Below are positions 17,018 through 26,034 of a DNA stretch of 64,000 bases, piece after piece. Source of the DNA: Paraeggerthella hongkongensis (GTDB lineage: Bacteria > Actinomycetota > Coriobacteriia > Coriobacteriales > Eggerthellaceae); contig NZ_QICD01000010.1 of NCBI RefSeq assembly GCF_003726035.1, forward strand, positions 21,357-85,356, read 5' to 3'. Under the pieces are notes generated by a model. The model did not search any database, was not told the origin of the DNA, and was given only the letters and a program-made list of their open reading frames with translations. The position numbers and the translations under genes are program-made. Numbering within the stretch: the stretch's first letter is position 1; each line of letters opens with the position of its first letter.

Positions 17018-17947
17018 ATGGCGCGCGTTTACGCACTCGACAATCGTATGGAGCCCGTCCCCTCTCTGCAAGATGCCCCGGAGCATCGCCCAATCGCTCT
17101 CGCGCTCGCCCCTCAAGAACTTGACGCGCTCGATGCGCTTGAGCTCGGCTCCGAGGCGCGGCAAACCCTTCGACTGCTGTCCGCCACCGAAAGCACGTAC
17201 CTCGACGTGCTCCCCTCATGCCTGATCGGGTCGTTCGCCATCCCGGACAAAGAGCATGTTCTTGAGAGCCCCGCATGCTTCACGTTCTATCTGGACAAGC
17301 AAAGGCTCGTGTTCGTGGACGAAGGCGACACGTGCGCAGATGTCCTTGACGCCGTGGCAGCGCAGGGCGTGATCAAGCAGCCCACTGCGGCTCACTGCCT
17401 GTTCGAGTGCATGAAGCTGTTCATCAAGGGAGATCTTTCGTTTTTGGCCAACCTGGAAGACCAAATGGAAGATGTGGAAGAAGCCATCATCGACCGCGGC
17501 ATGAACGGGAACAACCGGCGCATGTTGACGTTTCGGCGCATGTTGCTGCGCATCGACACGTACTATCAGCAGCTGGTGGACATGGCCAGCGGTTTGGCAG
17601 AGAACGAGAACAAGCTGCTCGCCCGCGAGGAAGCGCATCTGTTCCTGGTGCTGCAACGGCAGGTCGAGCGGTTGCTCAAACGCTCGCTCACGCTCAAGGA
17701 GTACAGCCTGCAACTGCGCGAGCTCTACCAAGCCCAAATAGATATCCAGCAGAACAACACCATGAAGTTCTTCGCCGTAGTCACGACGCTTTTCGCACCG
17801 CTCACGTTGCTGACCAGCTGGTTCGGCATGAACTTCGCGCACATGCCCGGCATAGACTGGTCGTGGGGCTATCAAGCGGTCATCGCGTTGTCCATCGGCA
17901 TCATCTTGGTGGAGCTCGCAATTTTCAAGCGAAAGAAATGGCTGTAG
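17018..17947 (+). CDS. corA: CorA-family divalent cation transporter
   Basis: A homopentameric channel for Mg2+ (or Co2+/Ni2+) uptake in the cytoplasmic membrane. The 309-residue protein has an N-terminal soluble alpha/beta domain, long helices (about residues 130-250) and two C-terminal membrane helices. The first ends with the signature WFGMNF (the GMN selectivity motif), the second is followed by a basic KRKKWL tail. The start is placed at 17018 rather than the ATG 39 bases earlier because AGGAGG lies directly before it. It is monocistronic, with a hairpin after the stop. Confidence 0.93.
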   Translation: MARVYALDNRMEPVPSLQDAPEHRPIALALAPQELDALDALELGSEARQTLRLLSATESTYLDVLPSCLIGSFAIPDKEHVLESPACFTFYLDKQRLVFVDEGDTCADVLDAVAAQGVIKQPTAAHCLFECMKLFIKGDLSFLANLEDQMEDVEEAIIDRGMNGNNRRMLTFRRMLLRIDTYYQQLVDMASGLAENENKLLAREEAHLFLVLQRQVERLLKRSLTLKEYSLQLRELYQAQIDIQQNNTMKFFAVVTTLFAPLTLLTSWFGMNFAHMPGIDWSWGYQAVIALSIGIILVELAIFKRKKWL

Positions 17948-17952
17948 AAACG

Positions 17953-17991
17953 CCCGTCCCCTGGCGAAAGGCCTCTTCGCCAGGGGACGGG
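17953..17991 (+). terminator. Strong hairpin after corA
   Basis: A perfect 16 bp stem (arms 17953-17968 and 17976-17991; core GTCCCCTGGCGAA) with a 7-base loop, 5 bases after the corA stop. It lacks a T-tract, so it may be a weak terminator or a palindromic repeat. Confidence 0.6.
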
Positions 17992-18031
17992 GCTGCATGA
18001 CGCAGCGGATAGCGCACGTCGCGCACCCGCG

Positions 18032-18604
18032 TCATTCGGCGCCGGATGCCTGCAAAAGCTCGCCCAACGTTGCGAAGTCGTTCTCAAGCGCCTCGCGTTT
18101 GCTGCCGTCGTACAGCGCCGCGGCCGGATGGAAGATGGGGAACACCTTGAACTTCCCCGCATGCTGCAGCGTGCCATGCAGGCGCGTGATGCCGATGTCC
18201 GTTTTCAGGATGAACTTCGTGGAGAAGTTGCCCAGCGTCACAATGAAATCCGGGTCGATCGTGCGCGTCTGCTCGCGCAAGTACGATGCGCACAGTTCGA
18301 TCTCTTCGGGCCGCGGGTTCCGGTTTCCCGGAGGGCGGCACTTCAACACGTTGGCGATGAACACGTCCTCGCGCGTCAACCCCGCCACGGCCAGAAGCTC
18401 GTTGAGGTACTTGCCCGCCGCGCCGACGAACGGCTCGCCTTGCAGGTCTTCGTTCTTACCGGGCGCCTCCCCGATGATCAGCACGCGCGCCTCGGGGTTG
18501 CCCACCCCGAACACGGTTTGCGTGCGACCGTCGGCCAACGGGCATTTCCGGCACGCTTCCACCTGCGCGCGAATTTCGTCCAAAGGGACGTGCGGCTTGG
18601 TCAT
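18032..18604 (-). CDS. Uracil-DNA glycosylase, family 4 (iron-sulfur type)
   Basis: Removes uracil from DNA in base-excision repair. The 190-residue protein has the family-4 motif GEAPGKNEDLQGEPFVG and the HPAAAL motif. Four Cys expected to hold a [4Fe-4S] cluster are present (CRKC near residue 18, then Cys in NVLKCRPPGNRNP and ELCASYL). An ATG 12 bases further upstream directly follows the alr stop, but GGGGGA lies before the one used here; both are possible. The gene is coupled to alr, with stop and alternative start adjacent. Confidence 0.92.
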   Translation of the reverse strand: MTKPHVPLDEIRAQVEACRKCPLADGRTQTVFGVGNPEARVLIIGEAPGKNEDLQGEPFVGAAGKYLNELLAVAGLTREDVFIANVLKCRPPGNRNPRPEEIELCASYLREQTRTIDPDFIVTLGNFSTKFILKTDIGITRLHGTLQHAGKFKVFPIFHPAAALYDGSKREALENDFATLGELLQASGAE

Positions 18605-18616
18605 CTGATCCCCCAT

Positions 18617-20008
18617 CTACACGTAGTACCTGGGCATACGATGGCTGAACCCGATGGCAACCTCGTAGTTGATGGTTCCCAGGGTGTTCGCCATGTCGTC
18701 GATGGTCACAACGGAATCGCCTTCGCGACCCACCAGCAGCACTTCGTCGCCGATTTGCGGGTCAAGCTTGAGACGGTTCGCATACGTGCGCATGTCCACT
18801 TCGAACATGCACTGGTCCATGCAAATGTTGCCCACCTGGCGGCAGCGCTGTCCCTTCAAGATAACGTCGGTCCTGCCGGAAAGCCCGCGGCGCAAGCCGT
18901 CGGCGTACCCGATAGGCAGCGTGCATATCTTCACGCTGCCGGGGCTGCGGTAGTTCATTCCGTAGCTTACGCCCTCGCTCATGGGAACCGTGCGCACGTC
19001 GGAGATGCGCGCATGCACGCTCATGACCGGCTTCAAATCGATCAGGGGGCGCGTCACCGACGAAGGATGCAGGCCGTACAGGCCCACGCCCAGGCGCACC
19101 ATGTCGAAATGCACGTCGGGGTACCGAATGGCAGCCGCCGTGTTAGCCGCGTGCACGATGCCGGGGTTGAAGCCCGCCACGTTCAGTGCGGTTACGGCCT
19201 CGATGAAACGCTTGACCTGGATCTGGAAATCCAGCGTTTCGGCGGAATCCGCCGTGGCGAAATGCGTGAACGTGCCCACCAGATCAAGCGCCCGGTGGAA
19301 ACTCACTTGGCCCATGAACTCGACCACTTCGTCGTGACGGACGCCGATGCGGTTCATGCCGGTGTTCACCGCCAAATGATAAGGCGCCTTCATACCGTAC
19401 GCATCAGCCGTTTCCGCATACTGGATGGCGAAATCGGGCGTGTACACGCTTGGCATGACCTTGTACGCAAGCAGCAGCGGAATAGCGGAAAGCGGCGGCT
19501 GGGATAACACTAGAATAGGGGCGTTCACCAGGGCTTCGCGCAGCTCGATCGCCTCATCCACCGTGGCGACGCCCAGGTAGTCCACCCCGGAATTGAGCGC
19601 CGTTTTGGCGCACTTCACCGCACCATGGCCGTACGCGTCGGCCTTGACCACGGCCATCACGCGCACACCGGCCCCCACTCGCTGTTTGATCATAGTGGCG
19701 TTGTAGCGAATTGCATTGAGGTCGATCTCGGTCCAGGCCCATCGACGATCGGTGGTAGGAATCAAGCGCAGCTTGTCGGGATCGAACTGCGCCGGTTCGT
19801 CATCGGGGCGCGCATGGTCGCGCGCGTACTGGAACGCGCCTTCCGCGCCGCTGTTGAACGCCGCCGAAGTCGCTTCGTATGCGCTTTGCCCGCCCGACGA
19901 CCCTGCACCGCGCGCGTTCGCGTTGATAGCCGAACGCGCCGACTCGAAGCCGAGCGGCTTGCGGTTCGCAAAGCCGGTGAATCCATTGGGAAGTTCTTGT
20001 GCCGTCAT
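18617..20008 (-). CDS. alr: Alanine racemase with N-terminal extension
   Basis: Interconverts L- and D-alanine with PLP to supply peptidoglycan synthesis. The catalytic core starts near residue 88 (RRWAWTEIDLNAIRYN). PLP-binding Lys122 lies in VVKADAYGHGA, and the second catalytic Tyr is expected in GVSYGMNYRSPG. The first 87 residues (Ala, Gly, Ser and Asn rich) precede where alanine racemases normally begin, so at 463 residues the protein is well above the usual 360-390. No good internal start with a ribosome-binding site was found, while the ATG at 20008 has AAAGG upstream, so the extension is probably real. Confidence 0.93.
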   Translation of the reverse strand: MTAQELPNGFTGFANRKPLGFESARSAINANARGAGSSGGQSAYEATSAAFNSGAEGAFQYARDHARPDDEPAQFDPDKLRLIPTTDRRWAWTEIDLNAIRYNATMIKQRVGAGVRVMAVVKADAYGHGAVKCAKTALNSGVDYLGVATVDEAIELREALVNAPILVLSQPPLSAIPLLLAYKVMPSVYTPDFAIQYAETADAYGMKAPYHLAVNTGMNRIGVRHDEVVEFMGQVSFHRALDLVGTFTHFATADSAETLDFQIQVKRFIEAVTALNVAGFNPGIVHAANTAAAIRYPDVHFDMVRLGVGLYGLHPSSVTRPLIDLKPVMSVHARISDVRTVPMSEGVSYGMNYRSPGSVKICTLPIGYADGLRRGLSGRTDVILKGQRCRQVGNICMDQCMFEVDMRTYANRLKLDPQIGDEVLLVGREGDSVVTIDDMANTLGTINYEVAIGFSHRMPRYYV

Positions 20009-20375
20009 GCTGCATGCCTTTCAGTCGATCGGGCATCAGTATAGCACTGCAACGTTCAACCGACCCGGGGACCGCCGCGAGCGAACACGCGCATCCACAC
20101 GTTCATACGTCAGCATGAAAACGATCCCTGACTGGCCAATTCTAACAGCAATGTTACGCATGGCCCAGCGATCCCGAAAGCCGCATCCCTATGAGCTGGG
20201 ATGATGGAGCGGAGCGTTTAAGGGAAGGGCGACGAAGGGAGCTTGCGGCTCCGAAAACGCAACATTTGGCGCAAAATCGAGCAACAAGCGCCGGCGCCAT
20301 GGCAAGCCGCCGCAAACGCCGCGCCCGAGCACGGCCGTCCCGGAAGCGCTCGGTGCCGGACAGCGCACGACCCGC
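20009..20375. other. Intergenic region upstream of alr and downstream of LuxR regulator
   Basis: A 367 bp gap. It should hold the alr promoter and the end of the LuxR transcript. A small hairpin (CATCCC/GGGATG, 20184-20203) is visible. No convincing gene or RNA was found; open frames here are shadows. Confidence 0.4.
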
Positions 20376-21974
20376 CTATCCCTCCAGCTCGTGCAGCATG
20401 TCCAAAAGTTCCTGGCGCTTGTGGATGTCGAGCTTCGTATATATGTGCTTGGCATGCGTGCGCACGGTGTTCTCGCTGATGACCAAGCGTTCGGCAATAG
20501 ACGCCATGCTGTTTCCGCGCGCGATAAGCTCCGTCACCTCGGTCTCGCGCATGGACAGGCCGTAGCGCTCTTGCAGCTGCAAGCACTGCTTCGACGTACG
20601 ATCGCGAATGGCGCCCGCATCCTCGGAAGCCGAAGGGCGATTGCGCCGCTTCTTGGACGACGCGCCCTTGCGCGACGACGGATCGGCGTCCTCGGCAGGT
20701 CCGTCGGCACCGGCGGTCGCCTTGCGAGCGGCACGGCCCGATCCCTGGGAAATGCCCAGAGGCAGAAACTCGATGGGGTCCGCCGTCACGGTGCCCTTCG
20801 AGGCAATCGACTTGAACAGCGTGCCCGTTGCTGCAAGCAGGGTAAGGCCCAGCACGTAGCTCGACGCCATCGCCACGATGAACAACCACTCGCGCCCGTC
20901 CACGGATACGAAATCACTCACCCATCCCAACAGAAACCCCACGCTCTGCATAATGTAGGCAACGCCGCCGAAGAACCCGTAAATGAACACGGGATTGATG
21001 CCGCGATCGCGCGAGATTTGCGCACATTGCATCATCATGAGCATCTGCACAAGCGAGAACACCATATACGTAAAGCCCGCGAACAGGTTCAGGTACCCCG
21101 GGCCCAGAAACGGCAGCAGCAAAAACCCCGTGATAATGACGGGATACACCACGCGAAACACCGACGTGAGGCCGAAGCGAAAGCTCATGCGGTACCACAG
21201 AACCAGCAGCACCGCCGCCGAAACGAAGGAACCCAGCATGGACGCGCTGTTCACCACCGCGGCGATCTCTTCGTGCAGAAGCGCGATGCCGCGGATAACG
21301 CCGCTGGCCAAAGCGAGCGATCCCACGCACAGGGCGCTTCGCCAATAGTCCGCCACCGCCTGCCGGTACACGCGCGGATGCTGACGCGGAACGTCTTCGA
21401 ACATGGGCTGGTCAACCAACATTTCGCGCACCGAAAGGGTTACGCAAAGGCCGCACAACGGAACGAACACAAGCGGGATCAAGAACGCGGTCAGCGCAAT
21501 GGGCACCAGATACAACGCAAAGTAAACGAACGGCGCTATAGCGGTCCCCACGATCAACCGCAAGTTCCCCTGTTCGGCCGAAAGCGACGCGAAATACCGC
21601 TGCCACAGCATGAACATGCCCGCACAGCCAACGCCCAGCAAAACCCCGCCGCCCGCCACCAGCACCAACGTCGCCACCGTCGCGTACATGGCGCCGATAA
21701 GGCACGCCGATCCGCTGAACACCAAAAGCGCGCTCAGGGCAACTAGCATGCGGCGCGCACCGCCGGGAATGTAGTAGGAGCCGAACATGCTGGCAACGAA
21801 CGCTCCACCGAACGCCAGGGCCTGAGCCAAAAAGAACGTGAGCGTAACTTCAGCGGTCTGGAACTCGAGAGGTAAAAACGGGAAGATGCCGCCCCATATC
21901 GACGTCGCATTAACCGTCAGAAAGCACGCATAGCCCCAACTGGACACGTGCGTTCGCGCCGCCGATTGCGTCAT
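20376..21974 (-). CDS. Membrane-bound LuxR-family transcriptional regulator
   Basis: A 532-residue regulator. About twelve hydrophobic segments (residues 15-390) form a multi-pass membrane sensor. A low-complexity charged linker (about 400-460) then leads to a LuxR/NarL-type helix-turn-helix (about 468-530: GLSMRETEVTELIARGNSMA, followed by SENTVRTHAKHIYTKL). The start is at 21974, with GGAGGGGG upstream. It is divergent from the dmsA-type operon at 22188, which it most likely controls. Such membrane LuxR regulators are a large family in Eggerthella, where some members respond to the substrate of the adjacent reductase (established for the family; the ligand here is unknown). Confidence 0.9.
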   Translation of the reverse strand: MTQSAARTHVSSWGYACFLTVNATSIWGGIFPFLPLEFQTAEVTLTFFLAQALAFGGAFVASMFGSYYIPGGARRMLVALSALLVFSGSACLIGAMYATVATLVLVAGGGVLLGVGCAGMFMLWQRYFASLSAEQGNLRLIVGTAIAPFVYFALYLVPIALTAFLIPLVFVPLCGLCVTLSVREMLVDQPMFEDVPRQHPRVYRQAVADYWRSALCVGSLALASGVIRGIALLHEEIAAVVNSASMLGSFVSAAVLLVLWYRMSFRFGLTSVFRVVYPVIITGFLLLPFLGPGYLNLFAGFTYMVFSLVQMLMMMQCAQISRDRGINPVFIYGFFGGVAYIMQSVGFLLGWVSDFVSVDGREWLFIVAMASSYVLGLTLLAATGTLFKSIASKGTVTADPIEFLPLGISQGSGRAARKATAGADGPAEDADPSSRKGASSKKRRNRPSASEDAGAIRDRTSKQCLQLQERYGLSMRETEVTELIARGNSMASIAERLVISENTVRTHAKHIYTKLDIHKRQELLDMLHELEG

Positions 21975-22097
21975 GTAGCTGCCACCCCCTCCGGTACCAT
22001 ACTGCAAAGCATGGTAGCATACGAGCGCGGCCCCGCAAGGAAACGCATTGGCGATTTTCATGGGATGGTTATACCGCGACCTGGGGTTTTACCCTTA

Positions 22098-22118
22098 AAT
22101 CACATGACGAGTGTGATT
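22098..22118. promoter_or_regulatory. Inverted repeat in the LuxR/dmsA divergent promoter
   Basis: AATCACA-N7-TGTGATT lies 70 bp upstream of the dmsA start in the 213 bp divergent gap (21975-22187). Its size and symmetry fit an operator for a dimeric HTH protein. A second short inverted repeat, TACCAT...ATGGTA, lies at about 21994-22015 nearer the LuxR start. Confidence 0.5.
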
Positions 22119-22187
22119 CTTCCCCCGTCGCTTTCCGGTACTTTTGTACACGGCGAGAGGAACAATCACAGTCAGAGGGAGGGAACT

Positions 22188-24635
22188 ATGACCGTACACG
22201 AATCGACATTGTCGCGCCGCACGTTCGTCAAAGGGTCGCTCGCGGGCGTCGCGCTCGCAGGAGCCGCCGGGTCTGCGCTTTACGGCTGCGCACCTAAGGC
22301 CGAGGAAACCGCGAAAGACGGCGCCGCCGCGACAAGCGACCAGATCGCTTGGAGCCAGTGCAACGTGAACTGCGGCGGCAACTGCGTCTTCCAGTGGCAT
22401 TCCCGCGACGGCAAGATCGTCTACATGGAATCCGACAACACGGGCGACGCCGACCTGCAAGCGCGCGCTTGCCTGCGCGGCCGCTCCATGCGCCGCTGGA
22501 TCAACAGCCCTGACCGCCTGCTGTATCCCATGAAGCGCGTTGGCAAGCGTGGGGAAGGCAAGTTCGAGCAGATTTCCTGGGACGAGGCCATCGACACCAT
22601 TGCAAGCGAGCTCAAGCGCGTCATCGACACGTACGGCAACGAAGCCATCTACGTGAACTACGCCACCGGCATGTACTCGACCACCGGGCGCAACCCCAGC
22701 AAGCGCCTGCTCAGTCTGCTAGGCGGCTTCATCAACCAGGGCTACGATTACTCCACGCACATGATGTCGGCCGTCATGCCGTACATGTTCGGCAGCGACA
22801 AGGAGAAGGGCAGCGTTTACAGCCCGTACGACAACGTGAACGCCTCCTCGTTCTCCGAGGCCGAGCGCGCATCCGACCTGGTGGTCATGTTCGGAAACAG
22901 CCCCGCCGAAACCCGCATGGGCGGCGCGAACGCCGTGTGGGACTTCGCCAAGGTGCGCGAAGCCGTCAACGGCCGCGGCGGCAAGATCATCAACATCGAC
23001 TACCGCCTGAACGAGTCTGCATCGGGCCATCCGGACGAGTGGCTGCCCATCCGCCCCGGCACCGACGCTGCGCTGTGCTCCGCCATCGCGCACGAGTGGA
23101 TTGCCAACGGCCAGGTGAACAAGGAGTTCCTGGACAAATACTGCGTCGGTTACGACGAGGACACCATGCCCGAGTCCGCCAAGGGCCAGAACAAGTCCTA
23201 CAAGGACTACATCATGGGCACCGGCTACGACATGGTTGAGAAGACCCCCGAGTGGGCCGCCCCCATCACGCAGATCTCGGCGGACAAGATCCGCGAGCTG
23301 GCCGCTGCCATCGCCGCCGCCAAGGCTCCGTTCATCTGCCAGGGCTGGGGATCGCAGCGCCACACCAACGGCGAGGACACGGCCCGCGCCATCAGCATGC
23401 TGCCTATCCTGATCGGCCAGCTGGGCCTACCGGGCACCAACACGGGCCAGCGCGAGGCCGAGCCGCCCACGTACTTGGTCGGCTCCCTGCCGTTCAAGAA
23501 CCCCATCAAGACCGCCATCCCCGTGTACCAGTGGGTGAACGCCGTCGACCACGGCAAGGACATGACCGCCACCAATGCGGGAATCATCGGCGCCGACAAG
23601 CTGGGCAGCGACATCAAGTTCCTGTGGAACTACGCCGGCAACTGCATCACCAACCAGCACGGCGACATCAACTACACGCACGAAGTGCTGCAGGACGAAA
23701 GCAAGCTGGAATTCATCTTGGTATGGGACACGGTGATGACCGACTCCGCCAAGTACGCAGACATCCTGCTGCCCGACGCCATGCGCTCCGAGCAGTTGAA
23801 CATGCAGACGCAGGGCTATTCCGAGTACTACACAGCCGTCGTGGTGGGCGGACCGGCCCAGGAGGCCCCGGGCGAGTGCCGCACCAGCTACGACGTGTGC
23901 GCGGACATCGCCGACAAATTCGGCAAGAAGGACGAGTACACCGAAGGCCGCACGCAGGAGGAATGGATACAGCACCTGTACGAAGAGGGCGCCAAGGCCG
24001 ACGGCAAGATGCCCACGTGGGACGAGATCAAGGCGCAGGGCATTTACAAGCGCGCGCTCGAGCCGTCCATCGGACTGAAGGACTTCCGCGACGATCCGGC
24101 GAAAAACCCGCTGGGCACGCCTTCCGGAAAGATCGAGATCTACTCCGAGCAGCTGGCGACCATCGCCGCTACGTGGGAGCTCAAAGAGGACGAGGTCATC
24201 AACCCCATCCCCGTATTCACGCCTGGCTTCCAGGGATACGGATCCGTCACCGACGAGTACCCGCTGTACTGCTCGGGATTCCATCACAAGAGCCGCACGC
24301 ACTCCTCGTTCGGCTTCATCCCCGAGCTTGAGGCCGTAGCCCGTCAGCAGCTGTGGATCAACCCCATGGACGCCGATCCGCGCGGCATCAAAGATGGCGA
24401 CAAGGTGGCCGTGAAGAGCCCGGCAGGCGAGATCCGCATCGAAGCCAAGGTGACGCCGCGTATCGTGCCCGGCACCATCGGCATTCCGCAGGGCGCTTGG
24501 CACAAGGCCGACATGGGCGGCGACCGCGTGGACGAAGGCGCATGCGTCAACACGCTGACCACGTACAAGCCCACGCCGCTGGCAAAGGGCAACGGTCCTG
24601 CGCATTCCATCATCGCTCAAGTCACCAAGGCATAA
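22188..24635 (+). CDS. dmsA: DMSO-reductase-type molybdopterin catalytic subunit (DmsA-like), Tat lipoprotein
   Basis: Catalytic subunit of an anaerobic oxyanion/S-oxide/N-oxide type reductase; the substrate is not determinable. The start at 22188 (AGGGAGGG upstream) gives an 815-residue protein. Twin arginines at 10-11 and a Cys34 in SALYGC suggest Tat export and lipid anchoring. The iron-sulfur motif is C58-x3-C62-x3-C66-x28-C95. Ser189 in GYDYST aligns by pattern with the Mo-ligating Ser of DmsA. The C-terminal domain has WINPMDADPRGIKDGDKV. It heads an operon with two ferredoxin subunits and a DmsC-type anchor, and is divergent from a membrane LuxR regulator. Confidence 0.93.
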   Translation: MTVHESTLSRRTFVKGSLAGVALAGAAGSALYGCAPKAEETAKDGAAATSDQIAWSQCNVNCGGNCVFQWHSRDGKIVYMESDNTGDADLQARACLRGRSMRRWINSPDRLLYPMKRVGKRGEGKFEQISWDEAIDTIASELKRVIDTYGNEAIYVNYATGMYSTTGRNPSKRLLSLLGGFINQGYDYSTHMMSAVMPYMFGSDKEKGSVYSPYDNVNASSFSEAERASDLVVMFGNSPAETRMGGANAVWDFAKVREAVNGRGGKIINIDYRLNESASGHPDEWLPIRPGTDAALCSAIAHEWIANGQVNKEFLDKYCVGYDEDTMPESAKGQNKSYKDYIMGTGYDMVEKTPEWAAPITQISADKIRELAAAIAAAKAPFICQGWGSQRHTNGEDTARAISMLPILIGQLGLPGTNTGQREAEPPTYLVGSLPFKNPIKTAIPVYQWVNAVDHGKDMTATNAGIIGADKLGSDIKFLWNYAGNCITNQHGDINYTHEVLQDESKLEFILVWDTVMTDSAKYADILLPDAMRSEQLNMQTQGYSEYYTAVVVGGPAQEAPGECRTSYDVCADIADKFGKKDEYTEGRTQEEWIQHLYEEGAKADGKMPTWDEIKAQGIYKRALEPSIGLKDFRDDPAKNPLGTPSGKIEIYSEQLATIAATWELKEDEVINPIPVFTPGFQGYGSVTDEYPLYCSGFHHKSRTHSSFGFIPELEAVARQQLWINPMDADPRGIKDGDKVAVKSPAGEIRIEAKVTPRIVPGTIGIPQGAWHKADMGGDRVDEGACVNTLTTYKPTPLAKGNGPAHSIIAQVTKA

Positions 24636-24650
24636 AGGGGGGAAGACGAC

Positions 24651-25283
24651 ATGACTCAGTATGGATTTTACTTCGACAGCACGCGCTGCACGGGTTGCCG
24701 CACCTGCGAAATGGCGTGCAAGGACTACAAGGACCTGCCCGTCAACATAGCCTACCGCCGCGTATACGATTACGAAGGCGGCAACTGGACCGACGCAGGC
24801 GACGGCACCTACACCTCCGACACGTTCGCCTACCATGTGTCCCTGGGCTGCCAGCATTGCGAAAAGCCCGCCTGCATGGCGAAGTGCCCGCAGGGCGCCA
24901 TCGTGAAAGACCCGGAGAACGGCCTGGTGAACATCGACCAAGAAAAGTGCACCGGCGTGGGAGCCTGCGTGGAAACCTGCCCCTACAACGTGCCCATCGT
25001 CAACAAGGAAATCGGCCGCGGCGTGAAGTGCGACGGCTGCGCCGACCGCGTGGCCGAGGGCAAGAGCCCCATCTGCGTGGAAGCATGCCCGCTGCGCGCG
25101 CTTGAATTCGGCGACATCGAGGAGCTGCGTGCGAAGCACCAGGGCACCGTAGCCGGCATTGCGCCCATGCCTTCGCCGGACACGACGAACCCCTCTATCG
25201 CCATCCTGCCTTGCCCGGCGGCGAAAGAGCCCGGCGACAAGACCGGCGCCATCGCCAACGAGAAAGAAGTGACGCTGGCGTAA
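24651..25283 (+). CDS. dmsB: DmsB-like ferredoxin subunit lacking one cluster Cys
   Basis: A 210-residue electron-transfer subunit partnering the upstream DmsA-like enzyme (15 bp gap, AAGGGGGG before the start). Three cluster motifs are canonical: CTGCRTCEMAC, CQHCEKPACMAKC and CDGC with 11 residues to CVEAC. The remaining motif reads C100-TG-V103-GA-C106-VET-C110, so the second Cys is replaced by Val (codon GTG, 24957-24959). In E. coli DmsB mutation of the equivalent Cys (Cys102) gives a [3Fe-4S] cluster, and NarH naturally has Trp there. A natural [3Fe-4S] centre is therefore predicted. It is followed by a hairpin and a second, canonical DmsB paralogue. Confidence 0.93.
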   Translation: MTQYGFYFDSTRCTGCRTCEMACKDYKDLPVNIAYRRVYDYEGGNWTDAGDGTYTSDTFAYHVSLGCQHCEKPACMAKCPQGAIVKDPENGLVNIDQEKCTGVGACVETCPYNVPIVNKEIGRGVKCDGCADRVAEGKSPICVEACPLRALEFGDIEELRAKHQGTVAGIAPMPSPDTTNPSIAILPCPAAKEPGDKTGAIANEKEVTLA

Positions 25284-25310
25284 GGCCGATCGAACCGCAT
25301 GCCCTCCCGA

Positions 25311-25342
25311 GCCGGCGCGCCGCTTGAATGCAGCGCGCCGGC
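25311..25342 (+). promoter_or_regulatory. Intra-operon hairpin between the two ferredoxin genes
   Basis: Perfect 10 bp GC-only arms (GCCGGCGCGC and its complement) around a 12-base loop, with no T-tract. It may attenuate or process the transcript between the first and second ferredoxin genes. Confidence 0.6.
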
Positions 25343-25407
25343 TTACCGCTATAATGGACCCAGACGAGAAAGCGCCGACAGCCGCCGGCCACGCAGGAAG
25401 CGAAACC

Positions 25408-26034
25408 ATGCCACGGGGATTTTTCTTCGACAACACGCGATGCACAGGATGCCGAACGTGCGCCCTTGCGTGCAAGGACTATCATGACCACGGGCCCGAC
25501 CTGGCGTTTCGCATGGTGCTCGACTACGAAGGCGGCAGCTGGACGCGAAGCGCAGACGCAACGCTTTCCCAAGACGCCTACGCCTACCACATCTCGATCG
25601 CGTGTAACCACTGCAACAGCCCGGTTTGCACGCAGGTATGCCCCACCGGCGCCATGCACAAAGACGACCTGGACCTGGTATGGCCGGATGCGCGCAAGTG
25701 CATCGGCTGCGGCTACTGCACCATGGCCTGTCCCTATCACGCTCCCCACATCGACCAGAAGCTGAAACGATCGAGCAAATGCGACGGGTGCCGCACACGC
25801 GTCGCGAACGATCAGGCCCCCATCTGCGTGGAGGCGTGCCCTGTGCGGGCGCTCGACTTCGCAGCGGCGGGCGCATTGGCCGAGCGGCATCCCGACGCCG
25901 TGCGCTCCATCATGCCGCTTCCTCCCGAAGGCGCGACCGACCCCAACCTGTTCATACTCCCCTCGCCCGCTGCCGAACGCGCGGCGGACGGCAACGGGCG
26001 CATCGCCAACCGACCGGAAGCAGGGCTCGCATGA
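25408..26034 (+). CDS. Second DmsB-like ferredoxin subunit (canonical four clusters)
   Basis: A 208-residue paralogue of the preceding ferredoxin, sharing the same layout (FFDNTRCTGCRTC at the start; INPxx-type C-terminal tail). All four cluster motifs are complete, including CIGCGYCTMAC where the neighbour has Val. The open frame extends to an ATG at 25324, but the ATG at 25408 has AGGA upstream, matches the paralogue's N-terminus and is preferred. Its TGA overlaps the ATG of the DmsC-like gene by four bases (ATGA), so it is coupled to the anchor. It may be the subunit that docks to DmsC, with the Val103 paralogue next to the catalytic subunit (inference). Confidence 0.9.
   Translation: MPRGFFFDNTRCTGCRTCALACKDYHDHGPDLAFRMVLDYEGGSWTRSADATLSQDAYAYHISIACNHCNSPVCTQVCPTGAMHKDDLDLVWPDARKCIGCGYCTMACPYHAPHIDQKLKRSSKCDGCRTRVANDQAPICVEACPVRALDFAAAGALAERHPDAVRSIMPLPPEGATDPNLFILPSPAAERAADGNGRIANRPEAGLA

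Noticed and set aside
23427..25475. A 682-codon minus-strand open frame across dmsA/dmsB
   Set aside because: It is the shadow of the DmsA-DmsB genes, which carry intact iron-sulfur motifs in the other strand.
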